From positions 25,816-47,625 of IMG/VR virus record IMGVR_UViG_3300001750_000008: a stretch of 21,810 nucleotides of DNA, one strand, 5' to 3'. Below, in pieces: positions 20,102 to 21,810 of this stretch; the stretch's first letter is position 1, and every line of letters starts with the position of its first letter. The position numbers and the translations under genes are program-made. Source of the DNA: a virus. The notes beneath the pieces were generated by a model. That model was not told the origin of the DNA and searched no databases. It saw only the letters and a list, made by a program, of their open reading frames with translations.

Positions 20102-21504
20102 TAGTTTGCACTCCAGATTCTGCGAGCATATACGTTGCTACCCACATTCCAGTATAAATATTGGGTTACTTCATTGATCCCGGTGTTTACTGCAAAAGGA
20201 TGATTAGCAAAATTATAAACGGCGGGTTGGGTGTATGAAAAACCTCCTGCATTGGTAACCACGACTACAACAGCATAATTTTTATCAAGCCCGGTAGGAG
20301 CGCTGAGGACTGCGTTTTCAGTCAAAGATAGCGTTCTGAGTGGCCCGGCTGACATATCTAAAGCAACATTACCAGTAGAAATTGAAAGAGCAGACGATGG
20401 CATGGCTTGAGTTTTTGACCACTCATTATTGAGATTCAAAAAACCTGCATTTGAAACAAGGGCTGCTGCATCCGCACTTCCAAGAACCGTTCGCATGAAT
20501 GATGTAAGGGTAGTCAATGCCATAGCTGCAGCACCGGTGAAATATGCCAGTTGGTTTGCGGATGGAGATAGGCCGGCCAGGGCATTTAAAATCGTGCTTG
20601 CTTGTTGAGCATCGAGATTTGATCTTGCTGCTGGTGCATCAACACTGCCAAGCAGCGTCCGCATAAATGATGTCAACGAGGTCAAGGCAACTGCCGCAGC
20701 ACCGGTAAAATACATCAATCTATCTGCCGATGGAGATAAACCGGATATGGCCGTTAGGATGGCATTGAGTTGTTGAGCGTCAAGATTTGTTCTCGCTGCT
20801 AATGCATCCGCACTGCCGAGCAAAGTTCGCATGAAAGCCGTCAATGATGTCAACGCCATTGCCGCAGCACCGGTGAAATATGCCAGTTGGTTTGCGGATG
20901 GAGATAGGCCGGCCAGGGCATTTAAAATCGTGCTTGCCTGCTGTGCATCAAGGTTTGTTCTTGCATCTAAGGCGTTCTCATCTTTTAATAGATTCTGCAT
21001 AAAAGCACTTACAAGCAGGCCACCAGCCGAATATACATCGATTGTTTCAAGTCCATCCCCTGCGGCGTTAAATCTTACAAGATGCAATGGAACTGGATCG
21101 GGAAAATCAAAATTTGAATACACTGATGTTAAAGCAAATTTTATTGCCCTTCCAAAGGTCTCAGCAACCTCCTGATCCTTGAATGTGAGTTTATCGAATC
21201 CGCTTTCAACCAGCTCGGCGTCAAAGTCATGTGAATTGAGAAGATTCAAAAGCTGGTCGGATGGTGTTACCCGGGTAATATGCAGTTTCTCAGTTGATGA
21301 AGGTGCCGTATCCATAACGACTTCATCATTAACCACATTATAATCAACGCCTAATGTCTGGAGCGTTTTCCCACCCGTGACGGTATCAATCAGGTTAACA
21401 ACCAGGTCGCCGGAAGCTATATAGTCAAAAGTCACAGGGAAGTTTGTAGTACTTCCATTTCCTGTGTATAATTCAGGAGTAAAGCTTTGCGCCGTGACAC
21501 TCAT
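20101..21504 (-). CDS. T7-type tail fibre/adaptor protein with three 56-aa repeats (467 aa)
   Basis: AAGGAGAAGATAA precedes the ATG. Residues 1-125 (YTGNGSTTNFPVTFDYIASG, LQTLGVDYNV, LHITRVTPSDQ, FDKLTFKDQEVAE) correspond to the N-terminal virion-attachment domain of T7 gp17-like fibres, which points to a short-tailed phage. Residues 184-351 are three tandem 56-residue repeats (NLDAQQASTILNALAGLSPS and so on), preceded by a partial copy (LVSAFMQNLLKDENALDART), probably a trimeric stalk. Residues about 370-467 form a C-terminal beta domain ending in YLYWNVGSNVYARRIWSAN. The next gene downstream, with LamG and SPRY domains, is likely the distal receptor-binding piece mounted on this adaptor. 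Confidence 0.88.
   Translation of the reverse strand: MSVTAQSFTPELYTGNGSTTNFPVTFDYIASGDLVVNLIDTVTGGKTLQTLGVDYNVVNDEVVMDTAPSSTEKLHITRVTPSDQLLNLLNSHDFDAELVESGFDKLTFKDQEVAETFGRAIKFALTSVYSNFDFPDPVPLHLVRFNAAGDGLETIDVYSAGGLLVSAFMQNLLKDENALDARTNLDAQQASTILNALAGLSPSANQLAYFTGAAAMALTSLTAFMRTLLGSADALAARTNLDAQQLNAILTAISGLSPSADRLMYFTGAAAVALTSLTSFMRTLLGSVDAPAARSNLDAQQASTILNALAGLSPSANQLAYFTGAAAMALTTLTSFMRTVLGSADAAALVSNAGFLNLNNEWSKTQAMPSSALSISTGNVALDMSAGPLRTLSLTENAVLSAPTGLDKNYAVVVVVTNAGGFSYTQPAVYNFANHPFAVNTGINEVTQYLYWNVGSNVYARRIWSAN
20452..20955 (-). repeat. Three in-frame tandem 168-bp repeats in the tail fibre gene
   Basis: Units are 20788-20955, 20620-20787 and 20452-20619, each 56 codons beginning NLDAQQ. 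Units 1 and 3 share an exact 74-bp stretch (20864-20937 and 20528-20601, 336 bp apart), while unit 2 differs there. Confidence 0.9.
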
Positions 21505-21810
21505 TTATCTTCTCCTTGATCTTTTCTGTTCGCTGAAAAACAACCTTGAAAAATCCTCGGTTTCACCGGTCATCAAATCAATCATACCATCCACAGTAAT
21601 GATAAGCTGGTTTGATGGTAATCCCCACCAGTAACCGATTACTTTCGTGGCCGGTTTTATAATTTTGCCTAATTCTTTTTCTTCGGCCCAAATAGCCTTA
21701 TTCAGTCTTTTGATTTCCTCTCCAAATCCCACGGCCGGACTCATTGTATACCCATAATCTTTGATCATCCCGGAAACTATATCACGCACAAACGGCAAAC
21801 CGCCGGTACC
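21505..21810 (-). CDS. C-terminal end of a large virion protein (partial)
   Basis: The frame is open through the window edge (residues GTGG precede LPFVRD), so this is only the last 101 residues of a longer protein. The tail GYWWGLPSNQLIITVDGMID followed by LMTGETEDFSRLFF resembles the C-termini of very large phage internal virion or polyvalent proteins, which end in a hydrophobic 'GLP..Q...T.DG..DL.TGET.D' block. In T7-like phages the internal (ejection) proteins lie just upstream of the tail fibre, as here. The stop is directly before the fibre's ATG (stop ends at 21505, ATG starts at 21504). Confidence 0.7.
   Translation of the reverse strand, partial: GTGGLPFVRDIVSGMIKDYGYTMSPAVGFGEEIKRLNKAIWAEEKELGKIIKPATKVIGYWWGLPSNQLIITVDGMIDLMTGETEDFSRLFFSEQKRSRRR

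Noticed and set aside
20452-20955. CRISPR-like array
   Set aside because: The 168-bp units are in frame within the fibre gene and encode 56-residue protein repeats; there are no short spacers.

Overview
The window looks like part of a temperate tailed phage genome. Several features suggest a short-tailed (podovirus-type) phage: a T7-type tail-fibre N-terminus, a lysis cassette (3-TM holin, M15 endopeptidase, small coiled-coil membrane protein), a tyrosine integrase, an HTH repressor pair with shared operators, and a recombination operon. The host is probably a Gram-negative bacterium, because a lipoprotein with a clear lipobox is present. The zinc-ribbon integrase and the general gene style recall prophages of Desulfobacterota/deltaproteobacteria, but that is a low-confidence inference. 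An apparently undivided attP lies beside int, with phage genes on both sides. The sequenced molecule is therefore probably a free or circular phage form, or a circularly permuted contig, and not a simple integrated prophage.

Layout. 94-1484: small hypothetical genes. A leftward operon here (988 to 513) sits behind a four-copy, 10-bp-period GGTTAAC array, next to a ribbon-helix-helix-like gene. 1556-2717: immunity region with divergent HTH genes and two operators. The rightward HTH gene appears split by a frameshift from a PAS-like tail. 2795-4504: cargo, consisting of a lipoprotein, then a leftward pair made of a membrane protein and a membrane-anchored nuclease-like protein. 4575-4626: early rightward promoter carrying two more copies of the same operator. 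It is followed by a 142-nt leader, an initiator-like tRNA-Met and the early operon: small membrane protein, putative annealase with an SSB-like tail, SbcD, SbcC, SF2 helicase, PD-(D/E)XK nuclease, small genes and integrase (to 14132).

14139-14309: attP, in which a 34-nt tRNA 3'-end fragment is flanked symmetrically by tandem 11-bp arm repeats. 14371-14483: a candidate 78-nt small RNA whose terminator loop copies the 3' tail of 16S rRNA. 14482-16669: cargo genes behind duplicated promoter modules (a membrane protein, an apparently leaderless gene pair, a HEPN-like protein). 16859-21810 on the minus strand: late genes converging on the cargo, namely holin, endolysin, small membrane protein, a LamG/SPRY receptor-binding protein, a T7-type tail fibre with three 168-bp repeats, and the C-terminal end of a large virion protein.

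How it works together (inference): the HTH protein or proteins bind the shared operator in both the immunity and early control regions, so early recombination genes, tRNA and integrase are silent in lysogeny. Cargo genes between attP and the lysis cassette have their own promoters and are probably expressed in the lysogen. Two promoters place the start site within about 3 nt of an ATG (apparently leaderless mRNAs). Together with an initiator-like tRNA and a small RNA showing an anti-Shine-Dalgarno loop, this suggests, speculatively, that the phage manipulates translation initiation.
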